Shown here: piece after piece, positions 1 through 8,204 of the stretch
Layout: the number at the start of each line of letters is the position of its first letter
Position numbering within the stretch: position 1 is the first letter of the stretch
Assembly: GCA_963972195.1 (NCBI GenBank)
Contig: CAXATH010000005.1
Span: 62,001 to 126,000, forward strand
Origin: Litorimonas sp963972195
GTDB taxonomy: Bacteria > Pseudomonadota > Alphaproteobacteria > Caulobacterales > Maricaulaceae
Length of the DNA stretch: 64,000 nucleotides
Direction: 5' to 3'
Program-made: the position numbers and the translations under genes
Notes under the pieces: model-generated
Databases searched by the model: none
What the model saw: the letters and a program-made list of their open reading frames with translations, nothing else
Told to the model about the DNA's origin: nothing

Positions 1-1594
1 CGCGGCGGTCAATATGAGGCAGGCTCGCGAAATTATAGGCGGGGGCGGGAGTCATCATCGCCCATTCCAGGGTGCCGGCGTTCCAAGGGTTGCGCCGCCC
101 CCGCTTGGCCATCAGGGCGTTGACTATCAGATCCAGCAACACAATCATCAGTCCGATTGCGAGTATAAACCCGCTAATCGAGGCTAGCATATTGATCGCC
201 CCCCAACCGCTATCGGCGTCATAGGTGTGAATACGCCGGCGCTGCCCCAAAAGTCCGACCCAATGCATAGCCAGAAACGTCCCATGAAATCCGATAAAAA
301 TAAGCGCAAACGCAAATTCGCCTATCCGGAAATACCGCCGCCGTCCCGTGACGTGCGGCGCCCAGTAATACAGCCCCGCTAAGACAGGAAAGACAAAGCC
401 CCCAAACAGCACATAATGTAGATGCGCCGTTACAAACGCCGTGTCGTGGGCTTGCCAGTCAAACGGTACGATGGCGAGCATGACGCCGGTCAGTCCGCCA
501 ATGACGAAGGTGGCAAAAAACCCGAGAACATACAGCATGGGTAGATGTAGTTCGGGGCGTCCCTTCCAGATTGTGCCGATCCAGGCAAATATCTGAACGG
601 CGGTTGGGACGGCGACCAAGGTCGAAGCGGCTGAGAAAAAGGCCACTCCCATATGCGGAATGCCTGTTGTAAACATGTGATGAACCCAAAGACCGAAACT
701 CAGAAATGCCAGCGCTACAAGAGAGGCGACGACCCACCCATAGCCCAGCAGGGTCGTTCGGGACATCACTGGAATGAGCGTTGAGAGGATACCGGCCGCA
801 GGTAGGAATATGATGTAGACCTCCGGGTGACCAAACAGCCAGAAGAGATGCTGCCAAAGTAGGCTGTCCCCTCCAAGTGCGGCCTGAAAGAACGGAAGCC
901 CGAAGGCGCGCTCAAGTTCCAATAGGATAGAGCCAAGGATAAGCGGGGGAAACCCGGTCAGAATCATCAAAGACGTCACCAGTGCGTACCAAGCGAAAAT
1001 CGGCATTTTGTCGAGCGACATGCCGGGCGCGCGAAATTTCAGAATTGAGACGCAAATCTCGACGGCAGCGCAAATCGCGGAAATTTCGACGAAGGTGACA
1101 CCGATCAGCCAGACATCAGAATTGATGCCGGGGGATTGAATTGCGTTTGTCAGCGGCGGATACATGAACCAGCCGCCATCCGGAGCGACGCCGAAGAGCA
1201 AAGCGCCGAGCATCATTAACCCGCCAAACGCATAACACCAGAAGCCGTAGGCGGTTAGCCTGGGATAGGCGAGATCGCGCGTGCCCAGCATCTTTGGGAG
1301 CAGATAAACCGCCAGACCCTCAAACGCCGGAATGGCAAACAGGAACATCATAATTGTTCCGTGCATGGTAAAAATCTGGTTATAAATATCGGGGCCAATA
1401 AAGGCCGAGTTTGGACTGGCCAGTTGCGCCCGGATTAGCATGGCGAGTACGCCGCCGACGGCAAAGAAGAAAAAGGCCGTGCCGAGATACATACGTCCAA
1501 GATCGCTGTGATTGACGGTTGTTACCCACCGCCTCCAGCCTGTCTCGGGCGCCCAAATTTCAGTTAGCTTACGGTGTCGCTGCAGAGCGTTCAT
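1..1594 (-). CDS. Haem-copper terminal oxidase subunit I (partial, 3' end beyond window)
   Basis: Catalytic subunit of a haem-copper oxidase, reducing O2 and pumping protons in the inner membrane. The frame is open from ATG 1594 to the window edge (531 codons seen), so the C-terminus is missing. Visible family residues are the low-spin haem His78 (MHGT), the CuB/active-site GHPEVY with His256 and Tyr260, the CuB pair His305-His306 (VHHMF), and the haem ligands His391 and His393 (TAHLHY). The last visible residues, around TLEWAMMTPAPAYNF, are typical of the end of the COX1 core. The ATG overlaps the subunit II stop (ATGA), so the two are translationally coupled. It could serve a cytochrome c or a quinol oxidase; the partner subunit II favours quinol or an atypical donor. 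Confidence 0.93.
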   Translation of the reverse strand, partial: MNALQRHRKLTEIWAPETGWRRWVTTVNHSDLGRMYLGTAFFFFAVGGVLAMLIRAQLASPNSAFIGPDIYNQIFTMHGTIMMFLFAIPAFEGLAVYLLPKMLGTRDLAYPRLTAYGFWCYAFGGLMMLGALLFGVAPDGGWFMYPPLTNAIQSPGINSDVWLIGVTFVEISAICAAVEICVSILKFRAPGMSLDKMPIFAWYALVTSLMILTGFPPLILGSILLELERAFGLPFFQAALGGDSLLWQHLFWLFGHPEVYIIFLPAAGILSTLIPVMSRTTLLGYGWVVASLVALAFLSFGLWVHHMFTTGIPHMGVAFFSAASTLVAVPTAVQIFAWIGTIWKGRPELHLPMLYVLGFFATFVIGGLTGVMLAIVPFDWQAHDTAFVTAHLHYVLFGGFVFPVLAGLYYWAPHVTGRRRYFRIGEFAFALIFIGFHGTFLAMHWVGLLGQRRRIHTYDADSGWGAINMLASISGFILAIGLMIVLLDLIVNALMAKRGRRNPWNAGTLEWAMMTPAPAYNFASLPHIDRR

Positions 1595-2292
1595 GGGGCG
1601 TCTCCCGCGACAAACGCAGACCATCCGGTTGCGTCATGAGCCCGGACCTCAAAGGTGTGCCCAGCGTAGCCAACACCTGAAAACTCGGCACTTTGACCGA
1701 AATAGGTGCCGGGACTATCTGCCTCGATCCGGAGCACATTGACACGACCGGGAATAGCATCAAGCTTGCCAGCCAGGCGCGGCACCCAGAAACTGTGAAT
1801 GACATCTGATGTGGTGATAGAGACATCTACCGGTCTGCCAGCCGGAATATGAAGAACCGACTCTGTGACGTAACCGGGCCGGTCGGCATAGGCAAAGCTC
1901 CAGCTCCATTGCTGTGCTCTCGCCTCGACGCTTATGACGGCCTCGTCATTCCGAGGCAGCAACCGTTCGCCTATGATCAGGGCATAACCAAGAAGCGCGG
2001 CAAGGACCATCATGGGAAAGACTATCCCCAAACCCACGATCCACATTCGCGCCGTAGGTTTTTCATCTGTAATTTTGGTTCGCTCATCCGCCCCTGCCGG
2101 GCGACGAAACCCTCGCCACAATAGTCCGGCGACTAACGTGACAATCAGCGTCGACCCCGCTAGCATAACCCACCAGAGTGTCGCGATATCTCGCGCCGCT
2201 GGTCCAGCTGGCTGCATCGTGGATAACGCGCCCTGACAGGCCGGTAAGGCCAGCAGGGCGATAGCGCCCAGACATACAAGAAGGAGCCTTTT
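1591..2292 (-). CDS. Haem-copper oxidase subunit II lacking most CuA ligands (start uncertain)
   Basis: Cupredoxin-fold subunit II: lipoprotein-like signal (lipobox LPAC, Cys codon near 2238), two membrane spans, then a periplasmic beta domain. The CuA motif Cys-x-E-x-Cys-x3-His-x2-Met is replaced by GQSAEFSGVGYAGH (about 1673-1705), so both Cys are Ser and the His is Tyr. The upstream His of DVIHSFWVP is retained. Loss of CuA is characteristic of quinol oxidases (CyoA/QoxA), hence a likely quinol-type or otherwise atypical enzyme. The lipoprotein signal begins near 2292, but no ATG/GTG/TTG is in frame there; the first in-frame ATG is 2217, after the lipobox. The reading frame continues open further upstream antisense to the DUF2231 gene, but that part looks non-coding. 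Only 3-4 nt separate it from the divergent gene start. Confidence 0.82.
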   Translation of the reverse strand, partial: KRLLLVCLGAIALLALPACQGALSTMQPAGPAARDIATLWWVMLAGSTLIVTLVAGLLWRGFRRPAGADERTKITDEKPTARMWIVGLGIVFPMMVLAALLGYALIIGERLLPRNDEAVISVEARAQQWSWSFAYADRPGYVTESVLHIPAGRPVDVSITTSDVIHSFWVPRLAGKLDAIPGRVNVLRIEADSPGTYFGQSAEFSGVGYAGHTFEVRAHDATGWSAFVAGDAP

Positions 2293-2295
2293 ACT

Positions 2296-2811
2296 ATGCC
2301 CGATCCCATAGTTCAGGAAGAAGACGAGAAACTGATTGATCCGATCGCAACGCGACCGAATTATGATGCCACGGAGTCGCGCGTTGCCATCTTCAACCAC
2401 CCGATCCACGCCATGAGTGTCGCTTTCCCGATCGCGCTGACATTTTGCACCTTCGGTGCTGATATCCTGTACTGGTGGACCGGAGATCCCTTCTGGGCAC
2501 GAGCGGGAATTTGGGCAGCCGGGACTGGATTTTTCTTTGGCATGTTCGCGGGCTTTTCGGGCATGTTCGAGCTTCTGCTCGTGAGCGGTATCCGCGCTCG
2601 AGCGGCGGCTTGGACCCACTCTATCATCGCAGTGACGCTGCTCGCTCTGCTCGGCGCCAATTGGGGACACCGCCTGACCGGTTACGAGGCGGCGGTTTTG
2701 CCCTATGGTATCCTCTTGTCCGCATTGGCGTGCATCATGGTAATGTTCACAGGTTGGCACGGCGGAAAGCTTGTCTTCGATTATCATCTCGGCGCCTCGA
2801 AAGGTAATTGA
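2296..2811 (+). CDS. DUF2231 family four-helix membrane protein
   Basis: A 171-residue integral membrane protein with a hydrophilic N-terminus (residues 1-35), then NHPIHAM and about four hydrophobic helices, ending near DYHLG. The His-rich HPxH entry to the first helix and the overall pattern match the DUF2231 family, often found beside cytochrome and oxidase genes; a redox or haem role is only inferred. The start is well supported: AAGGAG at 2280-2285 lies 10 nt before ATG 2296. It is transcribed divergently from subunit II with almost no intergenic DNA, so the SD region and promoter must lie within the other gene's 5' end. Its 3' end overlaps the convergent CopD-like gene by 28 bp (2784-2811). 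Confidence 0.85.
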   Translation: MPDPIVQEEDEKLIDPIATRPNYDATESRVAIFNHPIHAMSVAFPIALTFCTFGADILYWWTGDPFWARAGIWAAGTGFFFGMFAGFSGMFELLLVSGIRARAAAWTHSIIAVTLLALLGANWGHRLTGYEAAVLPYGILLSALACIMVMFTGWHGGKLVFDYHLGASKGN

Positions 2812-3293
2812 GCGTCTCGCGGCGCACTCAGCCAGTCGGGAAAGACAATTCCCCCGAGTTCCGGCTTGGCTAAAACAAGCCACAGAATGCAAATGACCGA
2901 AATAAATATGGCTGCCAGGGGCAAAAAGGGGTGCGGCGGTTTGTGTTTGCCCTCAGTCTCGGCGACCTTGACGATAATATGACCCGTCCAGGCGTGAGCA
3001 GCGACCAAAAAGGCCACGAATAAAAGTTTCAGATAAAACCAGGGCACAAAAACATCGCGCAAAAATAGCAACCAAGTCCCGATGACAACAGCAGCAACAG
3101 CCGAAGGCGTCACACATAATGTATATGTCAGATGAGTAGTTTTGCGAATGCGGGAGTAATCTTCAGCTTTATCGGCCGGATTATGTTGAGACAACATCAG
3201 CGGCAATGCGATTAAGCCGCCGCACCATATCGCGAGCGCACCAATATGTGCCGCTTTGAACAGCGGTATCATCGCCACGAACCAATCGCTCAT
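2784..3293 (-). CDS. CopD-like membrane protein
   Basis: A 169-residue integral membrane protein with about four to five helices. It begins MSDWFVAMIPLFKAAHIG and carries paired His residues in helices (AAHIGALAIWCGG, AAHAWTGH), as in the CopD/copper-resistance D domain family. Start ATG 3293 overlaps the CtaG-like stop (ATGA), so a longer upstream reading is not needed. Together with the CtaG-like protein it probably acts in copper delivery to, or assembly of, the neighbouring oxidase; that role is from context. The 3' end runs 28 bp into the end of the convergent DUF2231 gene. Confidence 0.8.
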   Translation of the reverse strand: MSDWFVAMIPLFKAAHIGALAIWCGGLIALPLMLSQHNPADKAEDYSRIRKTTHLTYTLCVTPSAVAAVVIGTWLLFLRDVFVPWFYLKLLFVAFLVAAHAWTGHIIVKVAETEGKHKPPHPFLPLAAIFISVICILWLVLAKPELGGIVFPDWLSAPRDAQLPFEAPR

Positions 3294-4015
3294 GCGAAAC
3301 GATCCCGCATATCTGTCCAGCCCCGTCGACCCAACCAAATTCCGACAATCGCGTACGGGATATTGCCGGGAATCCACATGATAAGCCCCGCCAGCTGCTG
3401 ATCGGCCAGAGGGGTCACCCCCCAGTTAAATGAGGGACCGATATGAAATTCATAAAGCGGCACCGGGGCGAATGTGAGGATTGCGCCCAACAGGCCCATC
3501 TGCGCCACCGCGGCTATTATGAAGTAAAGCGTTTCCACCGCGGAGCCTCGGCGGTCTAGGACCGCACGCCAAAACCATATCGCACTCCCCAGGAGTGTCA
3601 TCTGCATGATCCAGTAAATTCCGACATTTGACAGCGCGAGCTCATATAGGGGCGGGGCGTGCCAGCTCCAAAATATTACGGTCGACACAACGAAAGCAGG
3701 CGCAATCTGTAGCTTATGCTTGGCGGGCCAAACCTTGGCGAGTAGCGGCGCCGCAACAGCCACCAGCAAAATATGATGAACGACACGCGCGGAAAATAGC
3801 GCCGAAGATAGCGCACATAGCGGAGATATAAATGCCAAGAACAGCACCGCGACGGCGGCTTGTCCCGCCGGACTTTTCCTCGACATCCAAGCCAGAGCCA
3901 GAAGGGCAATAATCACAATCGGGTCAAAATTCCAATCTGTCCACAAACTGTCCGGGACAGGCGGAGGCCCGCAATAGGTGAATTCCAACGGACCTGGATG
4001 AGTTGAAAATATCAC
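3290..4015 (-). CDS. ctaG: CtaG/Caa3-type cytochrome oxidase assembly protein
   Basis: A polytopic membrane protein of the caa3_CtaG family, thought to help assemble the copper centres of haem-copper oxidases. Recognisable landmarks are YCGPPPVP followed by WNFDP near the N-terminus, VVHHILLVAVAAPLL, the WSWHAPPLYELAL segment, and DQQLAGLIMWIPG near the C-terminus. I chose GTG 4015, with AGG 6 nt upstream, because the frame upstream to ATG 4138 encodes a non-hydrophobic stretch not expected in this family; the ATG remains possible. Its stop overlaps the CopD-like start (ATGA), giving a ctaG-copD unit running toward the oxidase genes, from which it is separated by the plus-strand DUF2231 gene. 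Confidence 0.85.
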   Translation of the reverse strand: MIFSTHPGPLEFTYCGPPPVPDSLWTDWNFDPIVIIALLALAWMSRKSPAGQAAVAVLFLAFISPLCALSSALFSARVVHHILLVAVAAPLLAKVWPAKHKLQIAPAFVVSTVIFWSWHAPPLYELALSNVGIYWIMQMTLLGSAIWFWRAVLDRRGSAVETLYFIIAAVAQMGLLGAILTFAPVPLYEFHIGPSFNWGVTPLADQQLAGLIMWIPGNIPYAIVGIWLGRRGWTDMRDRFA

Positions 4016-4369
4016 AACAGACCTGGCACAGATAAGATCCTCATTAACGCACTGGAACTTGAGTGATTGCGCAAACAGTTGAGCCCGATTTTCTGACAAG
4101 ACTTGCTCGATTGCAAAACATCTCTCTATAGAAACCATTTCCGAACATAGTCAGCTTTAGAGCACAGATAATTCGCAAACGCTATAATTCAGAGCGTATT
4201 TGATTGGAAAATTGGTAGTCTAACTACTTAGCCTTTCAAGAGTTGACGGGCTTCGCCTGAACCGCATTAAACTATAATCACTTGGTTTGTTATACGTTTT
4301 CCCATTATCCTGCGGGCGATGATCAATTTTCTGATGGCGTGAATCTCTCAAAATTTTTAGGAAATTTTT

Positions 4370-5638
4370 ATGCAACATTTCTCGGTCGTAATCCTTGGCG
4401 GGGGCGCAGGCGGGCTCGAACTGGCGACAGGTCTGGCGCGGGCGGGAATGAAGGATTTATTGCTGATTGACCGAAGCACGCACCACGTTTGGAAACCACG
4501 CCTACATGAAATCGCCGCAGGGTTAGGGCGTAGTCAAGTCAATGAAATACGCTATGTAACACTGGCTGAAAAATGGGGCTTTGCCTTTCAGCAAGGTGAA
4601 CTTGCTGATGTGTTGCCGGATAAAAAACACATCATCTTGAAAGCAATGAAAGACGGCGCCGATAACATTGTCGTCCCTCAACGCGAAATTGGCTATCAGG
4701 CTTCAGTTCTTGCAATTGGCGGCGCTACTCCGGATTTGGGGGTAGAAGGGGCGTTGCAACACGCTTTGATGCTAAATAACGGTGATGACGCGGACGCGCT
4801 TTTCAACCGCTTATCAACCGGGCTTCTGGCGCATGCCATTCAGGGAAATGAAAAGCCGTTCGAAATAGTGATTGTCGGCTCGGGGACAACAGGGGTGGAA
4901 CTGTCGGCACATCTAATTCAAAATTATCTCTGCAATACTTTAGAGCCGCGATCAGAATTGCCTGAAATTCATGTGACTCTATTAGAGGCGACCGATCAGA
5001 TATTAGTCGGGGCAAAAGAGAAGATGCGACAACAGGTGCATAAGCGATTAAGTGATCTAGGCGTCCAGATTAAGACCGAGAAACAGGTAAGCAAAGTTAC
5101 CGCTAAGACCGTTTATACTCGTAATGGTGACAAGTTTCCGACCGATCTGACCATTTGGACAACCGGAACCGTTGGGCACTCTATCGCGGATGATATTTCT
5201 GCATTCGATACTAATGAGAAACGTCAATGGCTCGTTAAGTCAACCCTTCAAACTTTCGCTAGCGACGCGGTCTTTGCCTTGGGTGATTGCTGCGAAGTTG
5301 CTGACGACCCTTCGCCCAACACTGCTCAGGCGGCCAGTCAGCAAGCGAAGCATTTAATTAAAGGCATACAGTTTTATTTAGGAGGCAAAAGGCCGGATCC
5401 TTTCACATTTGAAAATAAAGGAAATTTGCTTTCGCTCGGACAGGCTGGAGGTATTGCTAATATCAAAGCGCAATTCGTTGATGACATTTTCATAAATGGC
5501 AATCTAGCGCGGGCCGCCTATCACGGGCTATATCGTCAACATCAATATAAAGTGCTGGGTTTCGTCGATGGTTCCAAAGCTATGGTTTCGGACATTTTCG
5601 CCCCCGGCGTTTCTCCTCGTCTCAAGGTGCATGGCTGA
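4370..5638 (+). CDS. ndh: Type II NADH:quinone oxidoreductase (NDH-2)
   Basis: A single-subunit, non-proton-pumping NADH dehydrogenase that feeds electrons to the quinone pool at the inner face of the membrane. It has 422 residues, the usual length. The N-terminal FAD dinucleotide fold is VVILGGGAGGLE (residues 6-17). A second NADH-binding fold, IVIVGSGTTGVE, lies near residue 166, and FALGDCCE, the FAD-contacting C-terminal motif, near residue 305. AGGAAA precedes ATG 4370 by about 7 nt. It stands alone downstream of the oxidase cluster on the other strand; NDH-2 plus a quinol-type oxidase would make a short, weakly coupled respiratory chain (inference). Confidence 0.93.
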   Translation: MQHFSVVILGGGAGGLELATGLARAGMKDLLLIDRSTHHVWKPRLHEIAAGLGRSQVNEIRYVTLAEKWGFAFQQGELADVLPDKKHIILKAMKDGADNIVVPQREIGYQASVLAIGGATPDLGVEGALQHALMLNNGDDADALFNRLSTGLLAHAIQGNEKPFEIVIVGSGTTGVELSAHLIQNYLCNTLEPRSELPEIHVTLLEATDQILVGAKEKMRQQVHKRLSDLGVQIKTEKQVSKVTAKTVYTRNGDKFPTDLTIWTTGTVGHSIADDISAFDTNEKRQWLVKSTLQTFASDAVFALGDCCEVADDPSPNTAQAASQQAKHLIKGIQFYLGGKRPDPFTFENKGNLLSLGQAGGIANIKAQFVDDIFINGNLARAAYHGLYRQHQYKVLGFVDGSKAMVSDIFAPGVSPRLKVHG

Positions 5639-5842
5639 CTGAAGGGGTTTGATATCGAACTTTATTGATCGGACTTTATCACGTTTTCCGTTTGACAAAA
5701 AGGGGTGCCAAATTCAGGCGCGATTCCGATTTGCTAATCCAATGATCCCTTTGTCTCACTCATTGGCCGGAATGTGTTGGAAGGTTTTAGCCAAGGGATA
5801 TCCATGGATAACTCTGCCACCTGACCCCTCTCTAGAATTATC

Positions 5843-6010
5843 TCAAAATAAACCCGCAAGCCTGAGGAGTATGGCTATGATGACCATCCCGATCAGGCCG
5901 CCGAGGAAGATAATCCGCCGCCTTCGAGATCTAAGAATGATTTCCCCGCCACGCGCCTTGTCCGCAGAGATTTTCTCGGGCTTGGATTTAGGATTTGATT
6001 TTTCTTCCAT
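5843..6010 (-). CDS. Small single-span membrane protein of unknown function
   Basis: A 55-residue protein with a very charged Lys/Arg/Glu-rich N-terminal half (residues 1-33) and one hydrophobic helix at the C-terminus (IIFLGGLIGMVIIAILLRLAG), which predicts a tail-anchored inner-membrane protein. I place the start at ATG 6010; GTG 6028 upstream is an alternative. It lies about 45 nt downstream of the zinc-ribbon gene on the same strand and is probably co-transcribed. I do not recognise a family. The clean hydrophilic-to-hydrophobic organisation supports it being a real gene, but the evidence is modest. Confidence 0.5.
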   Translation of the reverse strand: MEEKSNPKSKPEKISADKARGGEIILRSRRRRIIFLGGLIGMVIIAILLRLAGLF

Positions 6011-6055
6011 GGGGCTACTCACCGCCACGAAGGTCTAATGTCTTCAGCCCCGTCA

Positions 6056-6283
6056 TTACTTCAAGGTGGCGCCCGCTGTTTCGGCGCAAGTGTGACAACA
6101 ATAGTAAGAATCCTTTTTGGTCTCGAAACCGGGGCCTATCATTACTGCATCGCACTGAGCGCAGCGCGGCGCGAGCTTTGTGATCGCGCATTGGAAGCAA
6201 TCAAATATATGAGTTTGCCCATCCGGCATTTTTACCTGAAAGCTCTTATCGTAATTATTTCCACATTGAGCACATTGTCCCAT
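6056..6283 (-). CDS. Small Cys-rich zinc-ribbon/metallothionein-like protein
   Basis: A 75-residue protein with four CxxC or CxxxC elements: CAQCGNNYD (residues 4-7), DCFQCAI, CAQCDAVMIG and YYCCHTCAE. Eight or nine Cys thus form at least two treble-clef or zinc-ribbon sites, resembling proteins annotated as prokaryotic metallothionein or LIM-like in many bacteria. Start ATG 6283 is preceded by GAAGGAG at a 9-nt spacing, which decides it against the upstream ATG. The role is unknown; metal storage or protein interaction are both possible. The small membrane-protein gene follows on the same strand. Confidence 0.72.
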   Translation of the reverse strand: MGQCAQCGNNYDKSFQVKMPDGQTHIFDCFQCAITKLAPRCAQCDAVMIGPGFETKKDSYYCCHTCAETAGATLK

Positions 6284-6619
6284 ATCAGCATTCTCCTTCG
6301 GCAGGCCCATCGCGCCAGTTAGAGATCGGAGTGGCCAACGCGACTTTGGGCGTGTTTCGGCTATGAGTTTAAGATACGTTATACTCGCCCGTCTGTTCCT
6401 CTAAACGAACACCATTCAGAGTTAGTCTTGTTCAACGATACTCGAATTTTCATATGTGTCTTTTTGTTAAAAGCTCTCAAACCGGGCGTTAGTGATACGA
6501 GTTGATGTTGGAATTCCCGCCTAGAACCTAGGTTTCCTTGGACAAATATCTCCAATCCATCTTGCCTAGATGAAAGTTTCGAGGCTTATCTATTCGTTGG
6601 GATTTTCAACTCTTAGGTT
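6284..6619 (+). other. Intergenic region, no gene seen
   Basis: About 335 bp between two minus-strand genes. It should hold the promoter of the zinc-ribbon gene and the 3' end of the oxidoreductase transcript. I see a short palindrome (CCTAGAACCTAGG, about 6521-6533) but no convincing coding frame, RNA gene or strong terminator. Confidence 0.5.
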
Positions 6620-7747
6620 CTACCAGCATCGCTCTGGAGCGACCGCTTCCGCTTTCACACCCCAATTGGTCAATTCCTTCGGCCACCCCCTTTTTAAAAT
6701 CAGGGACTCGGTAATAACGCTCATGGCCGGCGCGGTTTGTAATCCATATCCCCCTTGACCTGCCAACCAGAAGAATCCGTCGGCGTCGGGCGCAAATCCA
6801 GCGACAGGCACGCGATCCTTTGTGAAAGTTCGCAACCCCGCCCAGCTATGATCAATCCGTCGGATAGGTATGCTGGTGTATTCTTCAACTTTGGAGGCTG
6901 CCAGTGCGATGTCATACCCTTCGGGCTGTGCATCCATTGCATTGCTTGCGACTTCGTCGACCGGGGACGCCAACAGTTTACCGGATTCTGGTAACATATA
7001 AAAATCATCGACAGCCGTTTTCGTAAATGGCCAGTTTCTCACCTCCTGTCCGGGTAAGGGGGCAAAACTTATTATTGTTCGCCTTAGCGGCAAAAGGCCA
7101 AGCGGTTTAACCCCCGCGAGCCGAGCAATTTCATCGCACCACGCACCAGCCGCATTGATCACGATGGGAGCTCCATATTGGTCGCCCGCCTCTGTCGTAA
7201 GAGACCAAATAGCGCCGCCGCGTTCGATTTTCGTGACGCGAGATTTTGTTTCGCACGTCCCGCCATGTTCTTTGACTATGGCCCGGTAGCCTTGTTGCAG
7301 GGCTTCACTATCTAGTCGCCGCGCCGTCTGGTCGAGTAAGCCGGCGACTATCCCGTCGTCCCCACATTTGAGTGCGGGAACGAGTTCACCTACCGTCTTT
7401 TCGTCGACACGTTCAATCGTATCCGAAAATCGGCACATATTTTGTTCCAGTGAAGACAGCGTGTCCAGCATGTCGGACCGCGCGATGAACAAGGCCGGCG
7501 ATTGGCAAGACAAATCAACGCCTGCATGGTTTTTCATTTCGAAATAGGGGCGGCTAAAGGCGGTCATACCCCGAACTACCGACTCACCGATCCCGAAATG
7601 GTAATAGGTCGCGCTGCGTCCGCTTGAATGATAACCAAACGCCTCTTCAGCTTCGAGAAGGATCGTACGTCCATGAGACGCGAGCCGCGCCGCCGCTGAA
7701 ACGCCCGCAATTCCACCACCTATGATTAAAAAGTCTGCAGTTTCCAT
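6620..7747 (-). CDS. FAD-dependent D-amino-acid (D-arginine-like) dehydrogenase
   Basis: A flavoenzyme of the DAO family, 375 residues, that would oxidatively deaminate a D-amino acid to an imino acid and pass electrons to an acceptor. The N-terminal FAD fold is FLIIGGGIAGVSAAARL, followed by GYHSSGRSATYYHFG. Later landmarks are INAAGAWCDEIARLAG, SWAGLRTFTKDRVPVAG and FFWLAGQGGYGLQTAPAM. These resemble Pseudomonas D-arginine dehydrogenase DauA along the whole length, from memory of that sequence. The start is ATG 7747 with AAGGAG 5 nt upstream. No dauB-like partner is adjacent. Substrate assignment is uncertain; glycine, sarcosine or other D-amino acids are possible. Confidence 0.85.
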   Translation of the reverse strand: METADFLIIGGGIAGVSAAARLASHGRTILLEAEEAFGYHSSGRSATYYHFGIGESVVRGMTAFSRPYFEMKNHAGVDLSCQSPALFIARSDMLDTLSSLEQNMCRFSDTIERVDEKTVGELVPALKCGDDGIVAGLLDQTARRLDSEALQQGYRAIVKEHGGTCETKSRVTKIERGGAIWSLTTEAGDQYGAPIVINAAGAWCDEIARLAGVKPLGLLPLRRTIISFAPLPGQEVRNWPFTKTAVDDFYMLPESGKLLASPVDEVASNAMDAQPEGYDIALAASKVEEYTSIPIRRIDHSWAGLRTFTKDRVPVAGFAPDADGFFWLAGQGGYGLQTAPAMSVITESLILKRGWPKELTNWGVKAEAVAPERCW

Positions 7748-8045
7748 GGTCACTCCTTTTGCCTGCGGAAGAGGCCGCGTGAAAGTTAGAGCGCGACGAC
7801 GAGGCGTACTTACGATAATCGATTAAACCTCGCTTTGCTCCCGAAAAAGCTTGGCAGGTTTACTTTGGGGGGAGCAAAGCCGGCAAAAACCACAAGGGGC
7901 CCCAATTTATTGCTTGAGCATGACACTCCCATATTCGATTTCTCATTTAATTGACGAAAAGCTAATATCCTGGGCCTGAAAGCTTAACCTTTCGGCGGCA
8001 TCGACCCACCAAGGACAATGGTTTCAATAATTTATATAGGGAGAA
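7748..8045 (-). other. Intergenic region between oxidoreductase gene and tRNA
   Basis: About 300 bp containing the presumed promoter of the minus-strand oxidoreductase. The GC-rich inverted elements around 7827-7880 (CTTTGCTCCC and GGGGAGCAAAG) can pair as a hairpin: arms GCTTTGCTCCC and GGGGAGCAAAGC. I see no coding frame. Confidence 0.4.
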
Positions 8046-8122
8046 TGGCGCACCTAGCACGATTCGAACGTGCGACCTCTGCCTTCGGAGGGCAGCGCTC
8101 TATCCAGCTGAGCTATAGGTGC
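8046..8122 (-). tRNA. tRNA-Arg (anticodon CCG)
   Basis: On the minus strand a complete cloverleaf starts at 8122: acceptor GCACCTA pairs with TAGGTGC, followed by a D arm (GCTC...GAGC), an anticodon stem CTGCC/GGCAG around loop CTCCGAA (anticodon CCG, reading CGG), and a T arm with the TTCGAAT loop. The discriminator base is G and the CCA end is encoded (8046-8048). All stems fold without mismatches. Confidence 0.97.
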
Positions 8123-8204
8123 TTCCAAGACCCGCCTCTTAGGGGAAGTTTCCCAGCTGCGCAATGCCGGTTTTCATCTGCTTCGGCCTAGGATAGACGG
8201 TGAT

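Noticed and set aside
2293..2892. N-terminal extension of the subunit II frame to 2892
   Set aside because: This part is antisense to the DUF2231 gene, polar and repeat-free of any family pattern; the lipoprotein signal near 2292 marks the true beginning.
4242..4282. Sigma-70 promoter for ndh (TTGACG ... TATAAT)
   Set aside because: The two elements are 24 nt apart, too far for a standard promoter; with 17-nt spacing the -10 is poor.
5649..6038. Plus-strand 129-codon frame downstream of ndh
   Set aside because: It is antisense to the small membrane protein, has no ribosome-binding site and no recognisable domain.
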